Shown in pieces: positions 23,575-35,010 of a DNA stretch of 64,000 bases. Location: NCBI GenBank assembly GCA_947179155.2, contig OX359287.1, positions 716,501 to 780,500 on the forward strand, read 5' to 3'. Position 1 is the stretch's first letter, and each line of letters opens with the position of its first letter. The DNA is from Hedera helix. Lineage: Eukaryota; Streptophyta; Magnoliopsida; Apiales; Araliaceae. The translations under genes and the position numbers were made by a program. Under the pieces are notes generated by a model. The model saw only the letters and a list, made by a program, of their open reading frames with translations. It was not told where the DNA came from and made no database searches.

Positions 23575-25038
23575 GCTTTATTATCATGCCCCGTAGAACA
23601 GTTCAGTACACATAAGCATAGATTGTTGGATTGCTCTCAACAGCAGAAGGACCAAAGGAGTCTTGCTAAGTAATAATAATAGCAAATGAAAGGGAATTGC
23701 TAGCTGGCTACGTACCTGCATTATAGCTGTAAAGCGTGTGTATACATATATACAGAGAGACAGAGGTCCATTTTTTGCACCCGCCAGAGAGAGATCAGGA
23801 CAAAACATATCACCATCATCATCATCATCATCATTGGACCGGATGCAATCCCCATATATATTGGAAAATATATATAGGGGATGATCCTCATCCACGATTG
23901 GCTGCGAGTCTTTTGTTAATTTTATTTTAAATAAGTTTGGTGAAAAGTTGGATTTTCCCAATTCTGAAGTTTGGTTAAAAAACGAGAAACTTTTATTTTA
24001 AGATATATAGAGAGGAGTGTTCTCACACTTTGAATTTTTTTAACGTATATAAACTATTTCTATTTAAAATAAACGATAAGAGATTAGTTGATTGACAAAA
24101 GACTCACAGCCAGCAGTGGTTGTGGATCATCCCATCACCGTGTATATATATATATATATATATGCTACTATTAATTGGTGTTTTACTAGCTAGTAATTAC
24201 AATGAAAAATAATAATAATAATCAAGAAACCTCATCAGTCATCTCTCATTACTTCATAAAGAAAAAAGTTTGGGTTTTCAAACTTGATCACGGGATCAAC
24301 TTATCTACCAAACTTTACTCCAGAGTTCTTTAATTGTACTAATACTACTACTATTTTTATGCTCTTTTTTCCTTTCAAATTTTGCTATAATATCCATGTG
24401 CCTGAATATGTCTGTTTGATTAATTCAAATATAATGACATGCCTAAGTGTTGGTTTAATGCTGAGCCATACTGGATCAGACCTCCAATGAATGTGATCAT
24501 GTTATGGACTTGTGATCAGTGGTTCGAAACTAACCCCAATTTTTGCTTGGCTAGCTCACTCCCATTTCCATGCATGTGTTTCCTTTTGTAGTTTGCTAGG
24601 ATTATTCTCAGATTCAACCCAAGTTCAAATTCAGTTTAGAACTTCTAACTGATTGGTATCATCAAATAGGTATAGAACTGAAGCCCATGAACTAGCAGGA
24701 AAAATTTAACTATTCAAATCCATTAATAACGGGCCCATTACATACCCCTACAAATACCATAGGCCTATATTTAGGAAGACAAAAGTCCCCCATCTGCCCC
24801 ACCACAAATTATGACAGCCGCTGGGGCAAAATGCAATGGAGACGGCAAACTTATACCATTGGTTCTCTTGGTTATAAAATATGGAGTGTTGATTCTGCCA
24901 GTGTGAGGTTGTAAGCATATTGCTCAAGTGTCTTCTGTTTTAGTATGTCTGCCCGCCTTACCAGGCGAGGCTTCACGTCATTGTTTCGATTCGTAACTTG
25001 AGAGGAACTAAACAAATCTAACTACATTCTCCAGTTCC

Positions 25039-25085
25039 TCTCCCTCTCTCTCTCTCTCTCTATATATATATGTGTGTGTGTGTGT
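25039..25085. repeat. Compound (TC)n(TA)n(TG)n microsatellite
   Basis: Three adjoining dinucleotide runs, seen directly. Confidence 0.9.
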
Positions 25086-25370
25086 TTGAGGATGAGCTGC
25101 TACACAATTTAAAGCTAAACCGTTGCTCCTTATAAGAGACAGATGGATCGAAAAAGGCATCAATTCGTTGTCTTTTTTTTCTCGTCTTTTTTTTTTATGC
25201 TGTGCAGTCTCATTAGTCGATCCATATACCATAATATATCACCGTACGTGCTGGTTCTTAGAGAAACTAGCTATCGTAAAGTTGATGAAATATAAATCAT
25301 CCCTTAATTCAGCTCCACTTAATTTGCTTCATAGAGATTGACAAGCCCATGATCTAAAACCTCAATCATA

Positions 25371-25372
<2 letters not shown>

Positions 25373-25436
<64 letters not shown>
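25373..25436. repeat. (AT)n microsatellite, 64 bp
   Basis: An uninterrupted AT run, the longest dinucleotide repeat in the window. Confidence 0.95.
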
Positions 25437-25439
<3 letters not shown>

Positions 25440-26456
25440 ATGCAACTTCATTCCCTCATCCATATATATGTGCGTGGGCGTGTGAAACTTTACCCTAAAA
25501 TGAATCAATAAGTAGTCATGTAGAAAAGATAAAAACACAATATATGATCCCCTAGCAGGGAGTGACAGATGTCCTAAGGACGTTCGTTGTAGGCTAGGAC
25601 TCAAACTGGTTCTAGATAGTTTGGACATGAATAGAGCATGCATGTAACGTGCAGATGCAGGCACACCCAACATTTGCCAACAGGCTACACGGTCCTCTCC
25701 TCCCCAGTACAATACAAGTTGCCAACTTAATGCATGGCCATTGTGTTCCAAATAATCTTAAACGCCATCCTGGTAAGTCTTTCATATAGTTATCGATCAG
25801 ATTTAGCCTCTCTCCAAGGACCTCATGCATCTCCTCTCATGTTATTTTGCATAACCGTATGCTCCAAGTCCTAGACTCTCAGGCAGGAAATCAAGAAAAG
25901 GTTCATGAAAAGGGGAAAGGTCTTACCAAGAAGATTTCTCACTGAACCAGAGTTCTCAATTACCATTTCCAGTATCCACAACATCTAAAACGTTTAGCTG
26001 TTGTATTTTATTTCTTTTACACAATTAATTGATTAACATATTTGTTATTTTTTTTCAAAATATTGTTTAATCATAAATGTCTTGCACAGTAAATTCATTT
26101 TTTGTCTTGTTTTTTCCTGCTGAAGGGGGACAAATTAAAAACTTCTGATTCCTTAGATATGTGACAGCTAGCATGTCGATTCTAAATTGTTAAGTATGAA
26201 TCATGCTGCATGCGGGAACGGATAAAACAATATGCTTAAGGTACTAGTAACCAAAACCATAAACATTCTAGCATCTACATACAGGAAGTCTGTTACGAAG
26301 GAAATGACAGACAATAAATGGAGGGAAAAGGAATAGTTAAAAAGACTTCCCCCAACATCCACTTTGGTAAACAATACGAAAGATGTTTATTATTTTGACA
26401 AAAAGAGTCCACCATTTGAATGCAAATAGTTACAAAATTTGTTTAGAATGGAAAGG

Positions 26457-27776
26457 TCATACCTTCACAGTAAATATCTGTGACAGAGAGGACCAAGTTC
26501 CTGTAACCCCAAGAAAAACCCCCAATACAATAATGCCTATATCCGAAGACACCCCTTTCCACCCCATCTCATCCTTAAAGGTTAGATAGTGAAACAAAGC
26601 AGGCAAAACAAAGCCCAATACACAGCAAGTGCTGCTCCCCACAAATGACAGGAAATCAGTGAAATTAGGGACCAGCAAGGCCACCAAGATGACCACCAAA
26701 ACCAGCAGCCATCTCATCCACAAGCAGTAACATCCATCCCAATACCTCCTCTCGAACACCTCAAAAACCGGATTCATCATCAATGGGAGCGTAAAGAAAA
26801 GATTGACACACAGAGCCAACTGAACTGAGGTGCTCAGCAGTCCTTTTCCGAAATTAGAGGTGATGATATCCTTTGTGTTTTCACCAAATGCAAAATAACC
26901 GAAGAGCCCAAAGGATGCATACATGATAGCGATGAACAACATGGTCAAGGCCAAGACTTTCCCAAATTTAGCCTTGTCTTTGGTTTCAGATTCCAAGGGT
27001 AAAGCCATGCCAACACCTTCAAATGAGTAGACAGCCACACCCAAACCGTAAAAGAACATGGAGAAGCTCCCAAAAGCCTTGATAGCCGGCATATGGTTGA
27101 TGAATTTGAGCACATCCTCGACTAACACCGCACCCATTGCACCGATTTGAACGATGTCAGCAAAAATACTCAAGGGGGCCAAGAGGGTGAGCGTGGGGAT
27201 GGCATTCAGTCCCAATTGGAAAGGGAAACAAGCCCAAATGTAGAGGCTTTTGGCAGAAATATGGTGGTGGGTGTAGACATTAGGTGACGACGGGGGAGAA
27301 TTGTAAAGATTAGCCAAGGTGTTACCGATGAAAATGATGTACCCAACGCAGAAACCGGCCTGGGTGAGGACGATCATGGAGTCGACGGCGAATCTGCCAA
27401 GGGGGCCACAGACGGCGAAGCCGAGATCGCCGAAAGACGAAATCTTGGAGAAGGAAAGAGGGGACTCGAGCTTTCGACGGGTGTAGACGAGGAGCATCAT
27501 GCAATGGTTGGTGAGAGCAGCAACGACCAGGATCATGACGGCGCCGGTGAGCCAACCAGTCTTCATGACGGTGTAAGGGAGGCCAAGAACTCCGGCGCCG
27601 ACGACAGCGATGAATACATTGGCGAACGTCTTTGGTTGGGAGGAGAGAGAATCGGTTTGGTCACCGAGGAGGGGGGTGTCTTCTCTGGGTCGGACTGGTA
27701 TGGCACTGGAAGTTGACGATGATGGTGACCTACTACTACCTGCTGCTGCAGCAGCTTCTTTTCTCTCAAGCCGCAT
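26457..27776 (-). CDS. AVT3: Vacuolar amino-acid transporter, AVT3 type
   Basis: A single-exon gene of 439 residues in the amino acid/auxin permease family (Aa_trans, PF01490). A hydrophilic, Ala/Ser-rich N-terminus (1-48) with the TPLLGD block precedes about eleven membrane segments, near 51-72, 77-98, 130-152, 178-200, 203-220, 235-258, 273-295, 314-334, 352-370, 374-397 and 411-430. The first segment carries FIAVVGAGVLGLPY, and a later one YSFEGVGMALPLE, both hallmarks of the AVT3/Avt4 branch. Plant AVT3 proteins sit in the tonoplast and export neutral amino acids from the vacuole. Absence of introns and the length fit AVT3 members. The start is the first ATG of the frame, with a CAAA-repeat leader just upstream (27780-27803). 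It lies tail to head with the minus-strand EXL gene, 4.5 kb apart. Confidence 0.93.
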   Translation of the reverse strand: MRLERKEAAAAAGSSRSPSSSTSSAIPVRPREDTPLLGDQTDSLSSQPKTFANVFIAVVGAGVLGLPYTVMKTGWLTGAVMILVVAALTNHCMMLLVYTRRKLESPLSFSKISSFGDLGFAVCGPLGRFAVDSMIVLTQAGFCVGYIIFIGNTLANLYNSPPSSPNVYTHHHISAKSLYIWACFPFQLGLNAIPTLTLLAPLSIFADIVQIGAMGAVLVEDVLKFINHMPAIKAFGSFSMFFYGLGVAVYSFEGVGMALPLESETKDKAKFGKVLALTMLFIAIMYASFGLFGYFAFGENTKDIITSNFGKGLLSTSVQLALCVNLFFTLPLMMNPVFEVFERRYWDGCYCLWMRWLLVLVVILVALLVPNFTDFLSFVGSSTCCVLGFVLPALFHYLTFKDEMGWKGVSSDIGIIVLGVFLGVTGTWSSLSQIFTVKV

Positions 27777-29822
27777 TTTTTGTTTGTTTGTTTGTTTGTT
27801 TGTTTTTTGTAATTTTAATTTTATTTGCAGAATGAATGAATGAACGAGGATGATGATGAAGAAGATGATGATATAGATCTAGCCAAGTATAAACAAGTTT
27901 TAATTGATGATTGATTGGTTATATGATTAGGAGTATAAATGAAATTGTAGTAACTTAACTGAAAGAAACAAATTAATTAAAAACCAAAAAAAACATGAGA
28001 AGCTGGCTGGCTTCGGTTCAACTAGTACATGTTTGATTGGACTTGGTCTCTCTTTCGGAGCAATGGAGTTATAATTTTGCCAGGTCACCACCTTTTTCTC
28101 TCTTTAATTTAATTCCTAAAATGTTGGGTCTTTGTTAATCATATCTCAACCAAGTATCTTCCCTGCTACTTGGATCATCTTAATTTGTTTTATTAAAATT
28201 ACTGACGATTACTTAACACCTGGATGGTGAGTAAAGAGTTGTATAGACTAATATTTTATTTTTTTAAAATTAGATATATAATTTAATTTTTAAAATTAAA
28301 CAACGGTATATTAAATTTTAAAATTAATATAACTTATAAAAATTTAAAATAAAATAAATTTTATAATTAATAATTTTTGTTATATACTATATAATTATCA
28401 ACCAAATTCATATTAATTTAAAATTTAATATGTCGTCGTTTGATCTCGAAAATTAAATTATATATCTAATTTTAAAATAGATGGAGTACCTCATTTACGT
28501 AGGTATCTCCACATATGTTCAAATTTTAATTGCAAAATATAAAGTGTTGTATTAAAAAAATTGTGTTATTTATGAATTATAATTAAAACATGTAATATCA
28601 TGTCATACGTATAGCAAAATTTGTGTATTATATTGGGTTAAATAAACTAATTGTTAATGCTTGATTTTGTCCGTCGCTGAAATCACGCAACAGCAAACAA
28701 CTTGCACAGGAAATAATCGTAAACGAGCCCAAAAACTCGATGGCTTGAGCCGTCCGGAGATGTTCCGGTGTGAGAATAAGTACATGTTAAAAAACATAAA
28801 TAATGAAGAACATAAAATTGCTTAAATAATATTGATATTTGATTAAAGAATAATGTGTGTGTACTGTAATTCCCTACTTGTGAATGTATTTATACATTTC
28901 TCAACTGCCTATTTTTCTGTATCCGTGGTTAATTAGGATTTGGAATCCTTGATTAGAATCCAATTATGAATATGATGTTAACCAGTCAATCATTATCTCC
29001 CCTATGATTCAGAATCATAATTTGATTTGGAATACTAAGTCAACATGAACTTTGACCTTCCTAACTTATCAAGCCGCAAAAGGACACTTGAATGAGCCCA
29101 CCCTAATACTGGACCCATTATAGTGCGTAAAAATAGTCTAACCCATATTCCAAACCATGCACAAATATGGGCCCACACCAGATTTAAGGTCCAATCAATT
29201 ATATCTCAACATTGTCCCCTACTATCTTGTTTATAAAGAATTTATAATAGGAGAGTAACACCTAAAAAATAATGCTAACTGGACAACTTAAATATAAGCA
29301 TACTCTTTAATTGCCAACTATAACCGGCATTTATTTAAGTCCCCAAAAAAATTCTGCACAATCCTTAATAATCTCCCCTACGTGCCCCCATTAAAATCCA
29401 GTCATCCTTAATAACCACGCGCATCTTTTCAATTTGACTTTCAAACTCCTCCATATCCCACCACTGCCATTTTTAAAACCCTCTGTATCCCACCACTATC
29501 ATTTTCAAAACCCTTATACCTTCCCTTTCTTTCCCTCTCCCTGTACCATATAATTTTTGGCAACCTCTTCCTTCGGCAAAACTCCATTTTTCCTACAAAA
29601 GTTATTCATTACCCATTTACCCATGGCCCAAGATTGTTCTTCCCCCATCGTTAAGGATCCAGTAATATGACGTCCCCAAATCCCTATATAATTTATTTTG
29701 TGCTCACTACAAATGTTAAATCGTTAAGTTTATAGATGTTTACCTTATTCAGAAACCTTATCTAGCTAAAATTTATAGTATCAATAATAACATGATCAGT
29801 CCATATTACCTATACCTTCATT
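27777..29822. other. AVT3-like upstream region and intergenic DNA
   Basis: The leader has a CAAA-type repeat (27780-27803) and, read on the gene strand, a TCATCATC-rich stretch (27850-27875). The promoter of the minus-strand gene must lie here; I could not fix its TATA box. A fold-back MITE is at 28247-28486. The remainder is AT-rich and contains no gene I can recognise. Confidence 0.55.
28247..28486. mobile_element. Fold-back MITE, Stowaway-like
   Basis: The arm at about 28266-28337 (AAAATTAGATATATAATTTA start) is the near reverse complement of 28405-28475. Both arms carry a CAACG or GTCGTCG-type spacer at matching places. The right terminus reads CTCCATCTATTTTAAAA on the minus strand next to TA, which fits Stowaway ends and TA target sites. 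The left end has decayed. Confidence 0.65.
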
Positions 29823-29885
29823 CTGACGCTCCCAAATTTGGGTCCCTTAAACCACAAATTTGGTGCTCATGATCCAAATAATAAA

Positions 29886-29890
29886 CAACT
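29886..29890 (+). repeat. Target-site duplication CAACT, left
   Basis: Perfect match to 31373-31377. Confidence 0.8.
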
Positions 29891-31372
29891 TGTTGAACAT
29901 TGAATAGTTAAATTTGATGATAATAAATAATGTACAAGAGTTGTATTAGATAAGATCAAAACTGTTAAGTTGATCTCCTGATATAAATGTATAAAAGTCT
30001 TGTGTGTTGTACTAAGACTTAGATAGATTAAAACTGTTAGGTTGATATTTTGTTGTAATATAATCGTAGAATGGACTCTACGATTTCAGTCAAGAAGACT
30101 TTACGATTTAAGCAGACTCTACGATCAAGACAACCAATCGTAGAACGGACTCTACGATTTTGGTCAAGAAGACTCTACGACCAAACAGACTATGTTCTAA
30201 GCGAGAAACCTTAAAATGAACTCTACGATCAACAGTCTAACAGTTGAGTAAACTCTACGATGACAGTAAGAGATGATCATTTACAGATCAATCACGACAG
30301 CAAGGACATTTGTAGAGTTGATCATGGAGGGTCGTTGAGCAAAAAGGCAAGAGACATCACGACTCTCAGATCAGGAGCTATTCTGTCCAGGAATTCAATC
30401 TGCATTGATGTAACCAAAAAGGAAACTTCTGCAAATCGATCAAAGTCAGAAAAGTCAGGGGACTGACCCAAGCGCACTATGCAACAGAAAGAAGACTTTC
30501 AAGGCAGAAAAGTCAGAGGACTGTGTCCTATCAGTCCTATAGTATGGAAGGACCAAACGACTCTATAAAAGTTGGTAAGAACCTACGACTGACATATCTG
30601 TCCCCAAGGTAAAAGAAAATAACCTTCCATGGACTAACAGGTCAGATCAAATAAAATCTCATCAGAGCTTTAATGAGCTATATTAATATAATATACAGCA
30701 GCTCTCCTCTGTGAGGTAACAGAAAGAAACACAAGCTCAAGCAGATGATCCAACAGGAAGAAAACTGAAGCCCTAACTTCTTAAATACTAAGATCGGCAA
30801 AAAGGAAAAATCAACCAATTCTGCGAGAAGAAAAATATACGCGAGAAGTGAAAAAGATCAAACTGATAAGAAAGCTTGCATTGCTACTAAGTCCTTCGAA
30901 AACTCAAGCTAATAGCAACTTAGTAACACATCCAAATATACATCACTCCAAAAGAGTTCTTTATGAACTAGTGTATCCAAGTTTGTTAAAATTGTAGAGT
31001 TCTTAGTGAACTAGAGTTCCAAGACTGCGGGTCTTGAAGGAATCTTAGTGATTCTGAAATTGTAAAAGTATCCTTAGTGGATTTGCTGTTGGAAGAGCAG
31101 AACAGTGGAGTAGGAGTCTTGAGAGCTCTGAACCACTTAAAACCCAGAGTCTTTCTTATTATGTCTTTTATTTGTTATATCTGTCATATAATTGCTTGTT
31201 GATTTCTTACTCTAACATATCAAGAAAAGGGTAACTAAATCGTATTCCGCTGTGTTAAACTTTTTGATTAAGAATTAATTAAGTAAGATCATTTTAAGTA
31301 GAAGAAATTTTTAAAAGAATCTATTCAACCCCCCCCCTCTCTAGATATCTATCATGTCATTAGGAACTAACA
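29891..31372 (+). mobile_element. Copia-like solo LTR, second copy
   Basis: Starts TGTTGAACATTG, ends GGAACTAACA, and is flanked by perfect CAACT duplications. It is a 1,482-bp relative of 6399-9292. It shares 'gttgatctt' blocks, the CTACGAT/ATCGTAG hairpins, the 'gaaccacttaaa' and 'tattccgctgtg' blocks, and the C-rich end. It contains no retroelement ORF. It is shorter than the first copy because the 68-bp array is missing. Confidence 0.8.
30062..30159 (+). repeat. Two hairpins AATCGTAGA / TCTACGATT
   Basis: Perfect 9-bp stems with 6-nt loops at 30062-30085 (loop atggac) and 30136-30159 (loop acggac), with single CTACGAT words between and after. Confidence 0.75.
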
Positions 31373-31377
31373 CAACT
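31373..31377 (+). repeat. Target-site duplication CAACT, right
   Basis: Matches 29886-29890; the gypsy LTR resumes at 31378. Confidence 0.8.
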
Positions 31378-32495
31378 ATCATAAAATAAATCTTCAATAA
31401 CTAACAAAAAATATAAATAGATTCATTACAAAACGTACCATCAATCGCAGGTTTCACTAACCTTAAATACATCATAACTACCTTACAATACAAAAGGTTT
31501 ACAACAACATAAAATAGATTATTAAAATACTAATTATTTATATCCGTTCGCCTTTCCTTTGCCTTTGTTCTTCTTAGAACACTCAGATTTAGCTGAAAAA
31601 TATTTCATGATATAACAAGGGTAAGAATGAATTGGACATTATAACTACTAGTGATTATGATTTCTTCTATTCTAGATATGAAATGAATTGAGTATTATAA
31701 CTACTAGATTATACCTCTTATAGTGTAAACTTTGACAAGATTTATGCAAGGCTTCAATATTCAAAAATAAGATTACTCTCACAATAACTCTGAATAACTT
31801 TATTGTTCTAAAATTTCTTGTGAATTGATGAATTTTAATGAAGGAAGAGCTTGCTATTTATAGGCTTGTCAAGGTTAGAGGAAAATGGACTTTAGGACAT
31901 AAAATATCTAACAAAGGAGTATCAAACTTTGCTTCATCCTCCTCATTCCTTCCTTGGCCGGCCACTTTGGTGGTTCTTCATTGTGACTGGTTGGTTTTGT
32001 GTCACTTGGATTGGTTTTTTTTAGCTTGTCTTTGATTGGTCCATTTTCATTCAATAGGATTGGTTGATTAAAATCCTAGGCTTTGATTGCTTAATCTTAT
32101 TTCACATGAATTAAGTTACTAATTAGTTAGTGTAACTTGTGCTTCTTCTCCTAGTTTGGTTACCCTAACTAGTTTAGTTAATATTATAACTAAGTTGATC
32201 GTATTTTGACTTTTTGTATTTTTATAATTCTCGTATTATTTTTGTATTATTTTCGTATTTGTGAATAGTGATTTATAGGTTATAACCCTTAGGTTTTGAC
32301 CCTTAGATTTTAAATTTTAACCCTTAGGTTTTAGATTTTAACTAGTGTTAAGGTTGAATACTTGAACCAAAATACAAAATTATACATTTAGAAAAATCAC
32401 ATAACACATTTTTGAAGCATAATACAATCTTTATTATTCATATAAAGTTGTATTACAAGATTTTCAGAAGTTCAAAATATTACATTCACCCCTTC

Positions 32496-35010
32496 TTAAA
32501 AAAAATTTGTCCTTGAAATTACAGTACAAAATCTAGAAAATAAATGTGGATAATCTATCTTCATTTTGTCTTTTAGCTCCCACGTGACTTTTTTCATGGA
32601 CTGATTTCTCCATATTACATTTATTGAATGTATTATTTTATTCCTCAAAACTTTTTCTTTCCTATCGATGATTTGAATAGGAATCTCCTCATAACTTAGA
32701 TCCTTTTTCGATCTGGATTGGTTTGTAACTAATAACATGTTTGTAGTCGGGTTTATAGAGACATAATATTGAAACGTGAAACACATTATGTATATGTTTC
32801 AGTTCTAGAGGTAAGGCTACTTCATAAGTTACCTAACATATTCTCCTTAAAATTTTGAATTATCTTATAAACCTTGGACTCAATTTTTCTTTCTTCCCAA
32901 AATGAATCTTCCCTTTCCAGGAGAATACTTTCAAGAAGACATGACTTCCAACTTCAAAGTCTCTTTTCTGCCTATGCTAATCCACGTATCTCTTTTGTTG
33001 CTCCTGAGAAGCTCGTAATCTTCCTTGGATGACTCGAACTACTTTTGTCGTTTGCTAAACCAATTTCAGCCCAAATATTTATCGTTCACCGACTTCGTCC
33101 CATCACATACATGTTCTACACTTCTTTCCATATAAAGCTTTATAAAGTGGCATTCCAATACTAGCGTGGTAGCTATTGTTGTATGTAAATTCTTCCAAAG
33201 GTAAATGGTCTTCCCAACTTTCTTTAAAATCTATCATGCATGCTCTTAGCATATCTTTCAATGTTTGGATTGTCCTTTCGCTTTGTCCACCAGTCTGTGG
33301 ATAGTAATCCATACTTAATCTCAACTGTGTTCCAAGATGTTCCTGTAAACTTCTCCAAAAGTTTGATGTGAACCTTGAATCTTGATCGGACACAATTGAA
33401 ATTAAAATTCCACGCCTAGATATAACCTCCTTAATATATAATTTGGCTAATCAGTCTAGGTTGAACTTAACCTTGATTGGTAAAAAGTGAATAGACTTAG
33501 TTAGTCGATCCACCATTACCCAAATTGCATCGTGACCTTTCTATGTGGGCGAAAGTCCTACTATAAAATCTATTGTAATATGTTCCCACTTCCACTCTGA
33601 AATTTCTAATGGTTGCAATAATTCACACGATCTTTGATGCTCTGCCTTAACTCATTGGCATGTCAAACACCTACTAACAAATACATCCATCGCTCTCTTT
33701 ATATTTGGCCACCAGAAATGTTGACTCGCGTCTTTGTACATTTTGGTGCTACCTGGATGGACTGAAAACTTAGTACCATGTGCTTCTAACAGAATCTCCT
33801 CTTTCAACTCTTGCATCAAAGGTACCCATACTCTTGTCTTAAACCTTCTGATTCTGTCCTTGTCTAATTTGAACTTATTTTTCACATTCTCGGTTATCTT
33901 ATTTTTCAATCTCTCATACTCCTCATCCTTCTCTTATATTTCCTTTATTTTACCAAACAAAGTTGAGTGATCTTCCATTATGAATAATTTTTTCGTTGAA
34001 ACTAAAGGAATTCTCACCTTAATTTCAAGTCTAAAAAATTCTTTTAACAACTCATCCTAAGTTGTTAACACCATCAATTTCTCTTGATTCTTCCTGTTTA
34101 AAACATTTGCAACTACGTTGGATTTCCTTGGTTGATATAAGATTTCATAGTGATAATCCTTTATCAATTTCAGCCACCATCTTTGTCTCATGTTTAACTC
34201 CCATTGTGTGAAAATATACTTCAAACTCTTGTGATCAGTATAAATTTCACATTTCATTTCATATAAGTAATGCCTCCATATTTTCAAAGCAAATACTACC
34301 GTTGTTAATTCTAGATCATGAGTATGATACCTTATCTCATTATCCTTCAATTTTCGTGAACCGTAAGTAATGACTTTCCCGTGTTAAATTAAAACGCATC
34401 TTAATCCCTTATGTGAGGCATCACTATAGACTACAAGACCTACACTATTATCTGGTAAAGATAATATCGGTGCCTAGCTTAGTCTCTTGTTTAGCTCTTG
34501 AAAACTTTCTTCAAATTTGTCTGATTAGACATACTTCACAGTCTTTCTTGTTAAGTTGGCTAACGGGGTTGCTAGTTTTGAAAAGTCTTTAAGAAATATC
34601 TTATAATACCCTTCTAAACTTAAAAAACTTCTTACTTCAGTGGATGTCGTTGGTTGTTCCCAATTTTCCACCGCTTCAATCTTTGACGTATCTACCGCAA
34701 TTCTGTTCTTGTTAATCCCATGACCCAAGAACTGGACTTTTTCTAGCCAGAACTCACATTTTAAAATTTTGGAATTTAGTTGTTCCTTCCTCAGGGTTCT
34801 CTCAAGTGTTCAACAGGTTCTTCTAGTGTTTTTGAGTATATCAAAATATCATCGATGAACACCACTATATACTTGTCTAGACATGACCTAAAAATCCTAT
34901 TCATTAAATCCATGAATGTTACTAGCGTATTCGTTAATCTAAAAGACATTACCAAGTACTCGTAATGTCCATAGTATGTTCTAAACGCTACAAATACTTA
35001 CATAATACGT
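32496..35010 (-). pseudogene. Ty3/gypsy pol relic (RT end, RNase H, integrase, chromodomain-like tail)
   Basis: Read from 35010 downward. The RT palm/thumb end has a FIDD catalytic box (about 34840) and a later SFLSLEGYYKIFLKDFSK block. RNase H follows at 34057-34350 (THDLELTTVVFALKIWRHYL, YTDHKSLKY). The integrase zinc finger is at 33652-33909 (CLTCQ). The integrase core runs to 33103 (VSDQDSRFTSNFW, QTGGQSERT), and the tail at 32496-32786 has VTWELKDKM and YPHLF. The N-terminal half (gag, protease, RT fingers) is missing beyond about 35010. At least two in-frame stops interrupt the integrase near 33450 and 33540. The order and the YPHLF tail fit a Tekay/Del-like chromovirus. Confidence 0.8.

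Larger units (their letters stand above)
21977..26456. other. Intergenic region between the EXL and AVT3-like genes
   Basis: The first few hundred bases form the EXL promoter side, including GA-rich sequence just upstream of its ATG. Beyond that I see no gene. A 174-bp MITE lies at 23401-23574 and a weaker fold-back at about 23020-23150. Microsatellites include ATT at 22673-22714, CAT at 23811-23835, TA at 24142-24163, a compound TC-TA-TG run at 25039-25085 and (AT)n at 25373-25436. Open frames of 60-130 codons here are low-complexity and unsupported. Confidence 0.6.
29823..32483 (-). mobile_element. 3' LTR of a minus-strand gypsy element, split by a Copia-like solo LTR
   Basis: On the minus strand the LTR starts TGTAATATTTTGAAC at 32483, right after a 'tttcaaggacaaattttttttaagaaggggtgaa' polypurine-type lead-in. 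It ends CCCAAATTTGGGAGCGTCA at about 29823. The segment 29891-31372 plus one CAACT copy is a later insertion. Sequence at 32300-32480 resembles the LTR start at 44640-44900, so it belongs to the same family as the 38252-46588 element. Confidence 0.65.

Noticed and set aside
25362..25751. 129-codon minus-strand frame
   Set aside because: Much of its length is an AT microsatellite translated as Tyr-Ile repeats.
27322..27843. Short open frames overlapping the AVT3-like N-terminus
   Set aside because: Shadows of the transporter frame with no family resemblance.
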